Assembly: GCF_963583255.1 (NCBI RefSeq)
Contig: NC_084804.1
Coordinates: forward strand, 35,446,453-35,510,452
DNA length: 64,000 bases
From: Pyrus communis
Lineage: Eukaryota; Streptophyta; Magnoliopsida; Rosales; Rosaceae
Reading direction: 5' to 3'
The notes under the pieces are model-generated. The model searched no databases. It saw only the letters and a list, made by a program, of their open reading frames with translations, and was not told where the DNA came from. The position numbers and the translations under genes are program-made. This document shows, one piece after another, positions 34,374 to 45,773 of the stretch (positions are counted from its first letter, which is position 1; the number at the start of each line of letters is the position of its first letter).

Positions 34374-34928
34374 CTAAAAGATGAGGACCTGGTATAACGA
34401 TGAAGGAATGCAGCTCGTTTGATGGATCCATTCGCGGCTAAGCAATGCATTATATTCGATATTTGAGTCCATTATAAAGAATGCAGTCATGTGGTTGTGA
34501 CCTGCAACACTTACTTCTAACGGGAGCACTCCTTTGGTTTGGGACTTGTCGCCGATGAAGCTACTCATTGTTATTCCTGACGGTATGAGCTCGTCATTGG
34601 AGCGGCGTAATGCCTTTATGATGGAAATCGGCATGATGTTGACTGTGGCTCCACAATCGACAAACACCTTGGAAATGGGGTATCCTTCAATATAAGCTGT
34701 AACATATAACAGCTTTAGATGTTGGAGATTAACAGAAAGAGAGCGAGGAAACAATTTAGCCAAGGCTGCTTTAAGTTTGTCTTCTTTACTAATTTCCCCA
34801 TCCTCCTCGGTAACGATGAAATCAACTTGTGTAGCTTCTTCGGCAACCACATCCCCATCTAAGAAGTTTGACTGGTGGGGGGTTGGTTGAAATTCAGCCG
34901 GTAGGACATGGACCATGCTGATTTCCAT
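34374..34928 (-). pseudogene. Gypsy aspartic protease remnant
   Basis: The retropepsin active-site block reads VDCGATVNIMP, where D-S/T-G-A is usual, so the active-site Ser/Thr is replaced by Cys. The flap and C-terminal blocks (GVLPLEVSVAGH, then NALLSREWIHQ) follow at the expected spacing. The frame ends in a stop close after, separate from RT. Confidence 0.75.
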
Positions 34929-37460
34929 GTGCTCGAGGATCGAGAAGGACCCATCGGGTCTTGGTTGTCATGTTCCAGGTTAGCGAGTGTGGTATTAGTA
35001 TTTGGAGTATCCTCAACCAGATCATCTTTTGCCCCGTTATGTACTTGCTCTTGTGTGCATTGACTGAACCTATCTTATTATGGTCATTGTCCTCGAACTT
35101 GTTTGTTGTTGAAGAGTGATTTTGTTCTTGTAATGCTTTACGGGCGCATTCTTCATAGGCGATTCGTGCGTTCCTTGTGTCCAAGTATGCATCTAAACGC
35201 AACGCACATTCCTCCTCATCGGTAATAAAGCCGAAGAGAGACATGGCCAAGAAGACTTCGAAATGATATCGCAAGTGTTGAAGGTTTTCGAGGAAAACCG
35301 GTAGCTCGGCAGTTTCTATATCTATGTATGGGTCAACCTCAAAGCTGAGGACTCTAGCTTCACGTATATGCTGGAACCTAGCTTTTATTGCTGGATCAAT
35401 GGTTTTCTGGATAATCTGTTTAGCATCTGGACAGGTTAGTGCTAGGTCAAGGGCTTCGTGACATGCCTTGGGTAGTCCGTACAAGTCATTGGCGGAATGT
35501 TTCTTATGAAATTCTCGCATGTACTCCAAGGATTCACCGAGAAATGGAGGATGTAGATTTTGCCGTACTTTTATTAACGGTTCTTGCGATGGTAATGAGG
35601 GAAGACTCCGTGGTTTGAATATGGCCAGTCCCGAAGACTCCGTGGACGGTTCATTTGAAAATAAATCAATCTTGAGCCTCAGCTGAGAGTTTTGCTTACG
35701 GATATGTTGTAACGGGACGAACTCGGCCTTCCCATTCCCTTTGTTTTTAGGTAGATAAGTGTCCACCATGCCAATTGTCATTGATGGAAAGGGATTGACG
35801 TCAACCGCCATCTGTTTCTCTGGAAACTTTAACTTACCTTAATCAATCCAACTCTGAATCACGTCATGGAACACGATGCAATTATTAGTGGTATGCTTGC
35901 TTGAATTATGATACTTGCAATATGTTTTGCCTCTCAACTCTTCGGCCTTAGGGATGTTGTGTCCTGGCTGAAGTTTTATGATCTTTGCTAACAACAACTG
36001 ATCGAAAATTGCATCAGCCTTGGAGATATCGAAAGTATAGACTTTTGATGTTTTAATCGTCTCTTTAGAGGCTGAGCGGGTGTTGGCATCATTGGAATTG
36101 ATTTAAGCTAATGCAAACATATGGTTTGTCTATAACTATTTCAGCCTCATCTACATTGGCGTATTGGGGATCCTCACTTTCGGCCAATGCGTAACTAATT
36201 GTAGGACTCTTGTATATTGTTCCCCGGGATGGGGACTTTGAGACCTTTTCCCCTCAAAGCAAATAATCATACTGCTCAACGTGCTGAACCAGTTCATACA
36301 TATCTCGGATATTCGCCCCCAGGAATTTCTTTTTGTATTCCACATGCAGGCCGTTTAGAACGATTCTGACAAATTTAACTTTAGGGAGAGGTACTCAACA
36401 ACAATTCCTGGCCGATTTGAACCTTGTCAAGTATTCCATTGGCGACTCGTCTGAGGCTTGAGCCATCCTAGCTAATGATGAGACTGACATTTCCATCCCC
36501 GGTCGATAGAATTGTTCATGGAATTTTTCGACCAGTTCCTCCCAACTCTGGACGGAGTTAAGTGGAAGGTTGATGTACTAAGCAAATGCTGATCCTGTTA
36601 GTGAGAAGTTGAATAGCCGTAGTTTATGGAAGTCCCTATTAACGTCTTCATATTGAGCAGTGAACCGAGCTACATGTTCCAACGAGGATAAAGACGATTC
36701 TCTAGCGAAAAGATTGAAGTACGGGATCTTGAAGCCTTTAGGATATTCGAACCTCTCCACATAAGCCGGGTACGGATGGATGAACTTTGGCAACTTCGGC
36801 CCTTTTTTTAAGGCTGAGTCTATCATCCTTTGGACCTCGATCATATTGATGAGTGTTGTCTCCTCTCACTGGTCGAGTCCGTCTGATCTACTGCTTAACC
36901 CTTATTTTTTTTCCAGATCAATTGGTTGGAGCTGAGCGGATCTTATCTTGGCTTGTAGTGGAATATTCTTACATGGAAGTTGCCGAGGTTGGTCGACATG
37001 GCCATCTTTGAAGGCTTTATTGACCAATAGTTCAAGCAATCTGGTCTGCGTATCGCTATTACTTTGTATTGCTTCGAGCAAATTATTCATTTTCTGGCCA
37101 ATCGATTGTTCGACCTGCTGAGATTATTCATCAAGTCGTCTTTGAAAAAACAACCTAGTTGGGGGATCAGAACCTTCCCCACCATCTTCGTCGCAATCTT
37201 CCACTATTCCTTCAATGAAAATGCCTGCAGTTTTGCTAGGATTTTCTGGGTGGCGAGGCTGTCCGCCGAGACAAACTTCATTCTCTCGGTGTGTCGCACT
37301 TGCAGCCTCGGGTGGCACAATAATGAGGGGATTTTGTACTTTTGACAAATCTTGTCCAGGGCCCTGTACCGGCAGGTCGGTTGTTGACTTTCCCATGACT
37401 GTTTTCTTTTTTACAGACCGTGTCTCAATGGTCATGAACTCCAAAGTTTTAGCACTGGGT
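34894..37460 (-). pseudogene. Gypsy gag remnant
   Basis: Several frames (35811-34894, 36844-36578, 37090-36902 and 37460-37124) together cover a gag region. The FIHPYPAYVERFEYPKGFKI type block and the HVARFTAQYEDVN stretch are typical of Tat gag N-terminal parts. Stops and shifts lie between them. No intact zinc knuckle was found. Confidence 0.65.
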
Positions 37461-37479
37461 CCTACTGGGTGTGCCAAAA

Positions 37480-38621
37480 TGTTGACCCTAAAAATTACAA
37501 AGCCTACGTGGCGTGCAGGCCTAGTAACTAATGAACTAACTACATCATTCGGTTGATGCGGGGCGTGCCAACTCATCGGCCGAGTCTGGCCGAGGAGTAA
37601 AATTTGTTGATGTTGCGTTGAGCGCGTTGCTGACTTCTTGATCTTACGATTGCAGCCGAGGAAGGAACAAGTCTTGGCCTTTGGATTCTAAAGCCTGAAG
37701 ACAAGGCTGCTAATTCTACGAAGTTCACAAATTGTCGACACTGGATTCGGTCACAGTGATTATATTCGTGAGAGTATAAGCACGTCAAATTGACACCAGA
37801 CTATATAGACACAAGTATTCAAAGGTGATGTATTTCTTGAAGGTAAATGTGGTTCGGCCGTCAGAATGTCGAACTTTGAAACTCACTTGTGAGTATCCAA
37901 TCATAAAATCACTCGGCGCTAAATGCGCTGAATGTTATAACTTGTAACACCTTACTTCGCTGAGAAGGCTAATAAGATGACCTCTGCCAACAAGGATTCG
38001 AAAACCCTTCTTGACCGAGACTTGGATAGGTAACCAGTTGGCCTTGACGCAGTGCTGTTTATCCAAAGTGAAGGTGTTCCCCGGTCGACTGATTCTACGG
38101 CAACAGTGCTGTTTATCCAAACTGAAGATGTTCACTGGTTGCTTTCATAGTGCTGTTTATCCAAATTGAAGATGTGTCAGTGGAAAAAGAAAATAAAAAA
38201 ATCTCAAGATGTTTAAGAGGTTTGCACAGGGCAATTGTGTGTTGAATTCGAGAGGCTTGAATGATGCACTCTTATCTCTATTTATAGCAATAAATCCTTC
38301 TCAAGATCGAGTTGAAACCATATTCGGATTAGGACTCCTTATTTTGATCCAACTTTGTCTCGATCAACCCTACTCTTACTAGGACTTTGAACTCACCCTC
38401 TATTCAGGCCATATTCATTGCTAGTCGAAAATCCATATTGCACTAGGGCCCCTTATTGTATTAAGACTTCTTCGGCCTATCCGCTCATCCAAACTACTCT
38501 TTCTTGCAATAGGACTTGACCACTTTTACTGAATAGCCTCAGGGCCACCAGGCAGCCATAATATATTTGGAAAAGCTTTGGGGCGAACCTAAGCTTGGCC
38601 CAAAATATTATTTTGGGCCCA

Positions 38622-38625
<4 letters not shown>
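37480..38625 (-). repeat. 5' LTR of the minus-strand Tat element
   Basis: On the minus strand it runs from TGATTGGGCCC at 38625 to GGGTCAACA at 37480 (1146 bp). The inner half matches the inverted LTR at 39468-41454 closely. The U3 half differs. A TATAAATA-like box lies near 38285 in the right orientation. It includes three copies of a CTTCAGTTTGGATAAAC-like unit. The outer border next to an AT run is approximate. Confidence 0.65.

Positions 38626-38664
<39 letters not shown>
38626..38664. repeat. AT microsatellite
   Basis: About 19 AT units lie at the junction between the two oppositely oriented Tat elements. Confidence 0.9.
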
Positions 38665-38667
<3 letters not shown>

Positions 38668-39467
38668 GCAGCGCCATCATGCTTCTTTCTTGTTTGTTGA
38701 CACTTGGGTCATCGAAGATGGAGATGATAAGTTGCTCGGGCTCGACTTTAAAGGTTAAGTGCAGCTGCTATTGCTGCTCGAAGCAACCTCTTCTCTGATG
38801 ATAAACTTGATGTTTGATTTGATGGGTGTTTGTTGAGCTCAACAATATTTTTGGTGTGTACGTCTCGACCAAGAAAATACCATGCCTTTGTCAATAAATC
38901 TTAGTAGAAGTTGCCGAGTTGTTGCTAACAAATAGGCCATTTTTTGTGGCCATTCAGTGTATACACGCGGCATCCTCTCGAATAATGGAAGACAGAACCC
39001 TTCTGGTATGGTTTCACCAATTTTTGGGATATATATATACATATGTATGCCAATGTTTGCCAAGCTCGGCGAGCATGAGTTGGTGCTCGGAAATGAAATC
39101 ATGGGGTTTTTCCCATTGCATGGTTTCTACAGTAAAAGGAAGATGCTAGTGGTCTGGTTGTGTTTTTGCAATTCGAATGGGATCCCCACAATGGGGGCTT
39201 GGATGAACTAAAAAAAAAAAAAAAAAAAAAATTAAGGCTAGTTTTGGAGTTCGTGCCCCTGAAAGCCTGCTTGAAAATGGGGAATTTGTTTTAATATCTC
39301 AGTGGTTTCTCAGTAATTCTCGGCCATATGTTTTTCTTGGTCATTCAGCGGAGTTGCGAGTTTCAAAGCCATCTAGCCGAAGTTGAGGAAAATTTTGATG
39401 TGCGTTGACAAGTAATTTCCTTGACCATTCGGCTTATGAGCTGAAGCTCAATGAAACTGAGGGGCAA
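38665..39467 (+). mobile_element. 3' internal tail of a second Tat element
   Basis: This non-coding stretch leads into a polypurine tract (AACTGAGGGGCAA, 39455-39467) that directly precedes the 3' LTR. An A run lies at about 39211-39230. No pol motif is present; the 5' part of this element is gone. Confidence 0.55.
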
Positions 39468-41454
39468 TGTTTGGACTCAAATTTACACCATCGGCCCGCG
39501 CAATCAAGGTCGTTGATTGAGCATAGCTTTCAGTCGTCGAATGAAAAAGTGAAGATAATTTTGTTATTATTCAAGGATAATATTATGATTTTTATCATAG
39601 TAATTATCTTGAAAATATCCTTAAAGTGTACATAGTTGTCATACGCATAAAGTTCCATGCAAACTATATATGTGATCTGGTAGTAAACAACACAGTTCGA
39701 GATGGCACTCTTATCACATGGCATGGCTGGGATGTGGGTCATGATAGGCTTTAGCCTACGAATAAGATAAGGAAATGGTGATGTGATGTGGTAGAAGGTT
39801 AGCTTGCATGCATGAATAAAGATTATGAAGTGATGGTGGGACCGAATATCCTTGGCATCCTGCCAAGAATCTTGTCAAATGGCATCACATGGAAAGAATT
39901 GAAAATAAAGATTGGATTGCATGCACATGGCCACAAACTAAGCCAAATGGTGTGATGGTAATCCGTGGGGTTAGTAAAGGATATTCTTAGGAATATTATT
40001 GGCAGCTTTCGTACTAATTGCAATGAGGTCGTCAAACATCCATTTGCCTATAAATACAAGACTTGGTGCAACGGAAAAAGCCCTCTCCAAATTCAACACA
40101 CAATTGCCCTACGTAAACCTCTCAAACATCTTGAGATTTTTTATTTTCTTTTTTCGCCAACACACCTTCAGTTTGGATAAACGTCACTGTGAAGGCAACC
40201 GGCGAACATCTTCAGTTTGGATAAAAAAACATTGTTGCCGTAGAATCAGTCGTTCCTGGAGCACCTTCAGTTTGGATAAACAACATTGCATCGGGGTTGA
40301 TTGGTTACCTATCCAAGTCTCGGTCGAGAAGGGTTTCCGATCCTTATTGGCAGATGTCATCTTATTAGCCTTCTTGGCGAAGTAAAGTGTTACAAGTTAC
40401 TACATTCGGCACATTAAGCGCCAAGTGATTTTATGATTGGATACTCATAAGTGAGTTTCAAAGTTTGGCATTCTGACTGCCGAACCTGCCACATCCCGGG
40501 CTCGACTCTGCCATAGCACGATATTATCAGCTTTTGGCCCCAACCACGCCCTTCTGAGCAACTTCCGAGGGGGTCACCCATCATGGGAATGCTCTCGTAC
40601 AAACTCGCTTAACTTCGGAGTTCTGATGGAATCCGAAACCAGTGAGCTCTCAAAAGGCCTCGTGCAAGGTAGAGATAGGAATATACATATAAGGCTCATT
40701 TCCCTGGGCGATGTGGGATTTTACAATCCACCTCCTTAGGGGCTCGACGTCTGTGTCAGCACACCACGACCAGGGTTAGGCTCTGATACCAAATTTTCAC
40801 ATCCCAACCCGAGCCCCCACCATATCCCGTGCTCGACTACGCCATAGCACGATATTGTCAGCTTTGGGCCCCGACCATGCCCTCACTGTTTTGTTTTTAG
40901 GAACTCGTGAGCAACTTCCCAAGGGGTTACCCATCATGGGAATGCTCTTGCATGAACTCGCTTAACTTCAGAGTTCTGATAGAATCCGAAGCCAGTGAGC
41001 TCCCAAAATGCCTCATGCAACGTAAATATGGGAATATACATATAAGGCTCACTCCCCTGGGCAATGTGGGATCTTACAAAACCACATTTACCATCAAGAC
41101 ATGCATCTCTTTTGAGTACCTGTGTCCGTATAATTTGGAGCCGGTTCAACTTGCTTATACTCTTACGAATATAATCATCGTGACTGAACCTGGTGTCGAC
41201 GATTCGTGAACTTCGCAGAACTAGCAGCCTTGTCTTTAGGCTCAAGAACCTGAAGGCCGAGATGTGTTCTTTCCTCAGTCGCAGTTACAAGATTAAGAAG
41301 TCAGTAGTGCGTTCAACACAACATCAACAAATTTTACTCATCAGCCAAGCTCGTTCGACGAGTTGGCACGCCCTGTATCAACCGAAAAACGTAGTTAACT
41401 CATTAGTTACTCGGCCTGTGCGCCACGTAGGCTTTGTAATTTTTAGGGTCAACA
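39468..41454 (+). mobile_element. 3' LTR of a second Tat element, carrying a Cassandra insertion
   Basis: The LTR opens TGTTTGGACTC right after the polypurine tract and ends GGGTCAACA at 41454. Without the Cassandra insert and its duplication it would be about 1390 bp. A TATAAATA box lies near 40047. From about 40090 to the end it is an inverted partner of 37480-38245: the CAACACACAATTGCCC stretch, the triple CTTCAGTTTGGATAAA units, and the end around CCACGTAGGCTTTGTAATTT. Before that point (U3) the two LTRs are not alike. Confidence 0.78.
40487..41078 (-). mobile_element. Complete Cassandra TRIM element
   Basis: The two LTRs are 40487-40725 (239 bp) and 40795-41078 (284 bp), with an interior of about 70 bp. 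On the minus strand each LTR opens TGTAARATCCCACAT and contains a 5S rRNA-like stretch (CAGAACTCCGAAGTTAAGCG, then GATGGGTGACC) that marks Cassandra. The primer site TTGGTATCAGAGCC is at about 40792-40779, and a CTAAGGAGGTGG polypurine tract precedes the 3' LTR. The duplication is GAACC (40482-40486) and AAACC (41079-41083), one mismatch. The LTR at 40487 lacks about 44 bases present in the other. Confidence 0.9.
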
Positions 41455-41469
41455 ACACCAACATGTAGA

Positions 41470-42110
41470 CACTGGATTGGTGTTAAAGACATTTTTCGCT
41501 AACTTAAGGGTACTATGGATTTGGGCATGTTCTATCATTACAAATCCTCAAATGATGCTGCATCTCCCTTATCTCGAGTCGATTCTCGCCTTGTTGGTTA
41601 TGCCAACACAGGATACTTATTTGATCCACACAAGGCGCGCTCTCAAACGGGTTATATCTTTACCGTTGGAGGCACCACAATCTCTTAGAGGTCAACTAAA
41701 TAGACCTTAGTTGCCACTTCGTATAACCATGCTAAAATTCTTGCCTTATATGAAGCAACTCGGGAATGCTTTTGGCTGAAAGCAGTTATGAGCCATATTC
41801 GAAGCTCCTGTGATCTTTACCCCGTTGTTGATGTCCCGACGACGATTTATGAAGACAACGTAGCATGCATCGAACAGCTTAAGAAGGGTTACATCAAATG
41901 AGACAACACCAAGTATATTGCGCCAAAGTTCTTCTTCTCACATCCACAACAAGAGCATCAGAAGATTGAAGTCACGCAAATCCATTCACAAGACAATGTG
42001 GCTGACCTCTTCAGCAAATCACTATCTAAGGCGACGTTTCATAAGCATAGGTATGCGTAAACTTTCTGAGTTGTAACATTGCTAGTTCTATTTGGAATTG
42101 TGTCAAACTC
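41470..42110 (+). pseudogene. Copia RNase H remnant
   Basis: Three-frame reading gives the RNase H end of a Ty1/copia polyprotein (SQTGYIFTVGG, ALYEATRECFWL, the IYEDNVACIEQL block, then NVADLFSKSL). Stops interrupt it in several places, and everything upstream of this end is missing, cut at the junction with the Tat LTR. Confidence 0.75.
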
Positions 42111-42866
42111 AGGGGGAGTATCCTGAAGTACACTTACTTGATTTTAATGTACTTTTTTTCCCAACGATTAAGAGCATTTTTCCCACTGGGTTTTTACTAC
42201 CTAACTAGGTTTGAGCGAGGCACCCACCTTGGGTTAATCATATCCCTAATGACGTCCCGTAGACGTTTCATTTGATTTTGCATTTCTCACGCATTTTTCC
42301 TTAGATTATGGGTTTTGTCCCAACTCGGGTTTTTACCATAGCCATAGGGTTTTTTTGTGAGACTTGCTTCCTTATGCAAGTTCCTACCTTATTGAGAATA
42401 GGATGTTCCCAAAATCAGTGCCAACGAGTTGACTTCCTCAACCTCTACATGATGCCAAATCTACTTGAGTATTTACACACTCAAGTGGAAGTGTTGTAAA
42501 CTTCTAGTTTGAGTATGATTGTGTAAATCCTAGATTAAATTTGATTCTAGTTATTCTTTCATATATGGACTCATATTCCTTGCGGAAGAAGGGTTTTATA
42601 TTCACACATCCCAAATTACTTCTCCCACACCCTTTTAATTTTTTAGTATTTTCTACACACCACTAACACTTGATAGAAAAATATTAAAAAATTAAAAGGG
42701 TGTGGGAGAAGTAATATGAGGTGTGTGAATATAATCTCGCTTACTATAAATAAAAACACTGCATAAGAGAAATAACACACATTCCTCTACACAATCCTAC
42801 AAACACATCTCTCTATATTTTCTCTATGTGCCACCGCCCTTTTCCCCTGTCAGTCTCACAGATCAG
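42111..42866 (+). mobile_element. Copia polypurine tract and probable 3' LTR
   Basis: AGGGGGAG at 42111-42118 lies just after the RNase H remnant. The probable LTR opens TGAAGTACACTTAC at 42124. It contains a TATAAATA-like box near 42745 and runs towards about 42860. Its end cannot be proven because no partner LTR is in the window and a PIF element starts at 42867. A hairpin MITE lies inside. Confidence 0.5.
42598..42732. mobile_element. Hairpin MITE of 135 bp
   Basis: Two arms of about 56 and 59 bases (42598-42653 and 42674-42732) are near-perfect reverse complements around a loop of about 20 bases. The outer ends read ATATTCACACATCCC and its complement. A TA or ATA duplication is possible, as in mariner-type elements. 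No coding capacity. Confidence 0.75.
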
Positions 42867-43116
42867 TTAGAGCAACTCTACCCCTAAAGACTTTTCGCCA
42901 GCACCCAGCCCATTTATCCACTTCAGTGAACAGTAATAGACCCTAATGAACAGTAACAGGCCAAAGCATCTCCACCCAAAAAAAAATGCGCTTGCACCCA
43001 GTCTAAAAATGCGCTGGCACAAACGATCTCCACCCCTACAAAATGCGCTGGCACCCAGTCCATTTAAAATATTAAATAATTTTTTTATAAAATAATAAAT
43101 TAAAAAAAAAAAGTTT

Positions 43117-43445
43117 TAATTTCGGATAGGATTTTTAACCAATCTAGTCACGCCACGTGTCATTATCCGAACGTACTATTTTGTGAATAGATTTCCGCTA
43201 AGATTTTCAACCAATCTAGACAACCCACGTGTCACTTCCTGTTTACAATAATTTAGGCAAGATTTCGATAAGATTTTCAACCAATCTTGTCACGCCACGT
43301 GTCAGTATCCGAACGTACTATTTTGTAGATAGATTTCTGATCAGATTTTCAACCAATCCCGACACGCCACGTATCACTTCCTGTTTACAATAATTTAGCC
43401 AAGATTTCGATAAGATTTTCAACCAATCATGTAGTGCCACGTGGC
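43117..43445. repeat. Five CACGTG-containing subterminal repeats
   Basis: Units of about 70 bases repeat the order AAGATTTTCAACCAATC, then a CCACGTGTCA-type core, then an ATCCGAACGTACTA or TTTACAATAATTTAG spacer. Cores lie near 43150, 43232, 43297, 43363 and 43438. They sit between the left terminal repeat and the transposase start. The second PIF copy at 63 kb has the same kind of array. Confidence 0.7.
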
Positions 43446-43855
43446 ATTGTCCAGAACCTCATCTTCTTTTTTTTTGTCCATATAAACCCTACATCCCTAC
43501 ATCCATCCTCACACTAAACTCAATCCTTTTTTTTAGCTTAGAATTCTTCTTTATCGTTTTCAAATCTTGAGTTCTTACAATGTCTTCTTCAAGGAGAGTG
43601 TATAAACAGTTGCAAGAGCAGCAGAAAAGGTTGTTGGCACAACAGGAAGAATTGGTCAATCTTGACGAAGGTCGAGGTGGAGATGAGGCATTCGCAATGG
43701 AGGAGGATGAGGATGATCACCATAGAAGGCGGAGGGCCTCACATTCCCGCCGTATCATGGAAGCTGTGGGTCAGATAGCCAAACCCAGACGTACGGCAAA
43801 CATCGATAGAATAAGGGAAAGATGAGGTAAAGATCTTTTGGAAGATTATTTTATT

Positions 43856-44714
43856 TGAAAGTGTATTTAAGTTTGGCTATTTCCTAGCAAATGTAAAGAG
43901 TCTGTAAGTTGATTATTCCTAGTCTTAGGATTTTTTTGTAACTTGCAAAGGTTGAAGTCTGCGTTAAATGAAGAGCCTGATTGACCAAGATTGCAAGGCA
44001 AAGTTTTTTTCTGGTAAGAATCATTTGCATTCATTTAGGATTTGTTTTCCCTATTAAAGATTGATTAGGTGTGGGACTCTAGGGTTCTATTCAAATCAGA
44101 AAAGAGTCTTAAATAAGGAAGAGGTTTAAATAGGGCCAATCTATTTGTTTATTAGGGTTAATTGTAACCTAGTATATAAAGGGTTGCGCTGGTGGTTTAA
44201 ATGGAGACCTTTTGCACGCTAATCAAATTGGGAGATTGTTTTATAAGGTCAAGGGGGAGAAACTAAAGGTAGTTAGGTTCTTAGTTTTATCGGGGTGATA
44301 ATCTGAGAGCATAACATATCATTCATTCATTCATCATGGAACTTTGTGTAAGCTTCACTTGTGAGGAAGATCATCAACCTGCGTGAATCGGTGTTCATCC
44401 AAGAGAAGGTGAAGAGGACGTGTTCGACAAGACAAGAGTATTTGATCAAGCTTATGTTATGGTGTAAGAAAGTATCAATTGAGTCTTGTATAAGTCCTTG
44501 CGTTTTTCTTAGTGAAATTGGTTGTGTGCCTTGAGGTTTTTCTCTCCTGTGTGGAGGGTTTTTTCCTCGTGCTAGATTTCGTACAAATACTTTGTCTTTG
44601 TTTATTTTCTCATTTTGTTGTGATTTAATTTTTGGTGTGAAGAACCAGGATTGAATCATATTTCAATCCTGCATATTGCTGTTTAACATTGATCCATCCA
44701 GGTTTGCAATTTCA
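43856..44714 (+). repeat. Left LTR of the young copia element
   Basis: The LTR is 859 bp with TGAAA/TTTCA ends. A TATATAAAG box is at about 44171-44179. A 110-codon antisense ORF occurs in both LTRs and is not a gene. Confidence 0.93.
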
Positions 44715-44770
44715 ATTAGCACCAGAGCAATTCTCTAAAATTAGTTAGAGTGATCCTAGGGACTACTGTG

Positions 44771-45771
44771 ATGGATCGAGCAGCTGGATCAATCTCAAAT
44801 CCACCATACTTTGATGGTGAGAACTATGGCGCTTGGAAAGCAAAGATGAAGGCGTTTCTTTGGTCACTAGATGCTTGTGTCTGGAACACGGTAGTTTTTG
44901 GTTACTCTCCTCCAACCAAAACTATAATACACAAATCAAAGAAAATCTCTGAAGAAGGTAAGGCAAATAGTGATGTTGTCGCTGAGGAAATTGTTCTTAA
45001 ACCTCATGAAGAATGGACATTGGCTGATCAAACTCACTCCATGAATAATCAGAAGGGGTTAAATGCTCTATTTACTGCCCTATCTCCTGATCAGTTTTCC
45101 AATATTTCAAATCGTGAGACCTCCAAAGAGGCTTGGGATATCTTGCAGGTCACATATGAAGGAACAAATGCTGTTAAAGAGTCAAAGCTTCAAAGGTATG
45201 TCACTCAATTTGAGATTATTAGAATGGAAGAAGATGAAACCTTTTCTGATTTCTATGCTAAGTTAAATAGTATTGTCAATGCCTGTGCTAATCTTGGGGA
45301 TAAAATTCCTGAATCTAGAGTTGTCAAAAAGGTTCTTAGATCACTACCTTCTAGGTTTCAACCCAAGAAAACTGCAATTGAAGAAGTTAGAGACTTAAAC
45401 ACAATGAAAATTGCAGAATTAGTTGGGTCCTTGAAAACCTATGAAATGGAGCTACCCACTCTGAAAAGAAGTAAAAACATTGCTCTAAAAGCTGTAAAAG
45501 AAGAATGGGAAGAAAGTGAGGAAATTGGTGATGAGGAATTTGCTCTAATCACTAGACAGTTTCAAAAATTTCTCAAGAGTAAAAGTTTTAAGGGAAAAGG
45601 AACAAGTTCAGGATCTATACCCTTTAAGTCAAACAATTTTAATTCTGAAAAAGGTTCCAGACTTATTAAACAAACTGAAGGTTGAAAATGCTATGAATGT
45701 CAGGGTTTTGGACATGAGGCAAAAGAATGTGCTAACACCTTGAAGAAATTAAATTCTGAAAAAAAACAAAT
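44771..45771 (+). pseudogene. Copia gag, interrupted
   Basis: The start is the ATG at 44771 (MDRAAGSISNPPYFDGENYG). The UBN2-type gag domain follows. The frame is open to a TGA at 45683-45685, which falls just before a CCHC knuckle (CYECQGFGHEAKEC). A shift in an A run at about 45761-45771 then moves the frame to that of the next block. Confidence 0.85.
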
Positions 45772-45773
45772 CC

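Larger units (their letters stand above)
32680..38625 (-). mobile_element. Ty3/gypsy retrotransposon (Tat type), 3' part lost
   Basis: On the minus strand the order is 5' LTR (38625-37480), primer site just inside it (TGGCACACCCAGTAGG, about 37476-37461), gag, protease and reverse transcriptase. The first bases of RNase H appear at about 32.8 kb. The element then stops abruptly beside the DCD remnant, so RNase H, integrase and the 3' LTR are missing. RT motifs, the order of parts and the PBS distinct from tRNA-Met fit the Tat group; that lineage call is inference. Frames are interrupted many times. Confidence 0.82.

Noticed and set aside
40560..40630. 5S rRNA gene
   Set aside because: The similarity is the 5S-like part of a Cassandra LTR; a complete 5S gene with its terminator is not present.
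44327..44659. Antisense ORF of 110 codons, repeated at 51243-51575
   Set aside because: Its duplication is explained by the two LTRs; there is no domain.
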